Below, piece by piece: positions 63,483 to 64,000 of a stretch of 64,000 nt of DNA. Origin of the DNA: Carettochelys insculpta. Lineage: Eukaryota > Chordata > Testudines > Carettochelyidae. The stretch is taken from the NCBI RefSeq assembly GCF_033958435.1, contig NC_134142.1:97225001-97289000 (forward strand), read 5' to 3'. How positions within the stretch are numbered: the first letter of the stretch is position 1; each line of letters starts with the position of its first letter. A model generated the notes under the pieces. The model was not told where the DNA came from and ran no database searches. It was given only the letters and a program-made list of their open reading frames with translations. The position numbers and the translations under genes were made by a program.

Positions 63483-64000
63483 CAATAAAAGATATTACCT
63501 CACCAGCCTTGTCTCTCTAATATCCTGACACAAACATGGCGACAGCACTGCATACAAAGGCAAATGGGGAAGAAATCTCTTCTTAGACCTAGCTCAGTTT
63601 CCCAACCAGCACCCTTTCAAGCAATTTCACTGAAAGCCCAGGATGAGAGACTAACCTCTCATGGTTTGAGGTTGTCTCTTAGAGCGTAGGCAGTATTAGA
63701 ATAGTGTAGTGCACTATGCTGTTGTTAATATACCTCCAGTCTAGTTAACTTTGCCTCCAGAGTTGTCAGTCTAGTATCTGCTACCGTCATAAAAAATCAC
63801 TTTTAAAATGCATGTGATTAATCAGAAAATCTGCTTGCTGCAAACAAAATCCAGCCTTTAGTGTGGTGTGGATTTGGCATCACATTGGTTTTGTTCTGTT
63901 GTTTTAATTTTCTGTCTTTCATGGTGTTCTCTCCCAAGTGTGTGAAGTTTTTTTCTTTAAGCCCCTGTTGAATTCAGTGTGCAGTTTAGTCTCTTGGTTT

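Larger units (their letters stand above)
62713..63551 (+). mobile_element. Penelope-like element, fold-back copy, interrupted
   Basis: Inverted half GACAAGGTGGATGAGGTAAA, TTAACTTCTGTTGATGAGAG (62,718-62,775). The sense half starts about 62,812 (GACCAGCAGAAGTTGGTCCA) and resumes after the hAT insertion at 63,483 (CAATAAAAGATATTACCTCA, CCTTGTCTCTCTAATATCCT). It ends with a tail ACACAAACATGGCGACAGCA, absent from the inverted half. A third PLE body family. Flanks GCATGTATTAG and GCATACAAAGG are a weak, possibly eroded duplication. Confidence 0.72.
57085..64000 (+). other. LIN7C: LIN7C intron 1 (partial)
   Basis: Begins with the donor GTGAGC and runs beyond the window. Its content is: CpG-island tail, PLE (57.83 kb), short MITE (58.83 kb), antisense CR1 (58.94-60.99 kb) holding a TA-flanked MITE, a Tigger-type element (61.71 kb) and a three-layer nest (62.71-63.55 kb). 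58,004-58,827, 60,986-61,710 and 63,552-64,000 hold nothing else I can name. Intron status is inferred from exon 1 and the absence of exon 2. Confidence 0.75.

Noticed and set aside
1..64000. CRISPR array, tRNA/rRNA genes, operons
   Set aside because: No regularly spaced direct repeats, no tRNA cloverleaf or rRNA signature, and the repeat and gene content is vertebrate.

Overview
Organism and locus. The window looks like nuclear DNA of a reptile, most likely a turtle (a crocodilian is less likely). There is no bacterial-style coding, and almost all ORFs lie in repeats or GC-rich filler. The repeats are CR1 LINEs, Penelope-like elements (PLEs) with a GIY-YIG remnant, hAT, Tigger/pogo-type and many PIF/Harbinger-type MITEs. 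Many MITEs carry ends of the type GGC..GTCTACACT, which I associate with turtle genomes. The only host gene I can support is the first coding exon of LIN7C, at 57,048-57,084 (+), inside a CpG island. In other tetrapods BDNF lies upstream of LIN7C, so 1-56.6 kb is probably the BDNF-LIN7C intergenic interval and 57.1-64 kb is LIN7C intron 1. That synteny is inference.

Layout. 1-20 kb: AT-rich unique DNA broken by MITEs, one PLE with a GIY-YIG remnant and a 5' inversion (7.17-7.93 kb), a TATA/CCAAT-bearing GC-rich repeat (15.18-15.78 kb) and a decayed CR1 in sense (15.8-16.7 kb). 20-30 kb: dense MITE region with a PLE nested inside a MITE (21.2-21.8 kb), four MITEs that abut at shared TTA trinucleotides (22.17-23.52 kb), a PLE fold-back copy with a 14-bp target duplication (24.3 kb), a MITE inside a MITE (25.7-26.3 kb) and a probable solo LTR (27.7-28.6 kb). 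30-48 kb: mostly unique DNA with a Tigger-type element (32.3-33.4 kb), hAT-type elements, PLE fragments and a CpG-rich, young-looking Harbinger derivative (40.15-40.86 kb). 48.2-52.6 kb: a hAT-like repeat holding a PLE and a 3.7-kb two-gene Harbinger transposon; its transposase and Myb/SANT-like protein genes are convergent and both broken. 56.6-57.5 kb: LIN7C CpG-island promoter and exon 1. 57.8-64 kb: intron 1 with a PLE, a long antisense CR1 interrupted by a TA-flanked MITE, a Tigger-type element, and a three-deep nest (Harbinger MITE in hAT in PLE).

Most interesting biology. (1) Five short PLE insertions share one architecture: an inverted copy first, then a sense 3' end, with the last ~35-40 bases present only on the 3' side. 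Three have 12-14 bp target duplications or partly matching flanks. The tail core (AGACTAACACGGCTAC-like) is shared between PLE families with unrelated bodies, and the body contains a hammerhead-ribozyme-like core. (2) The two-gene Harbinger element shares its right terminal region with a MITE 26 kb away, linking a candidate protein source to a non-autonomous family. (3) Many insertions keep exact target duplications (3 bp for Harbinger-type, 8 bp for hAT, TA for Tigger-type), so the order of insertion can be read.

No tRNA, rRNA, CRISPR array or intact multi-exon gene was seen. All homology statements are from reading and memory; nothing was searched.
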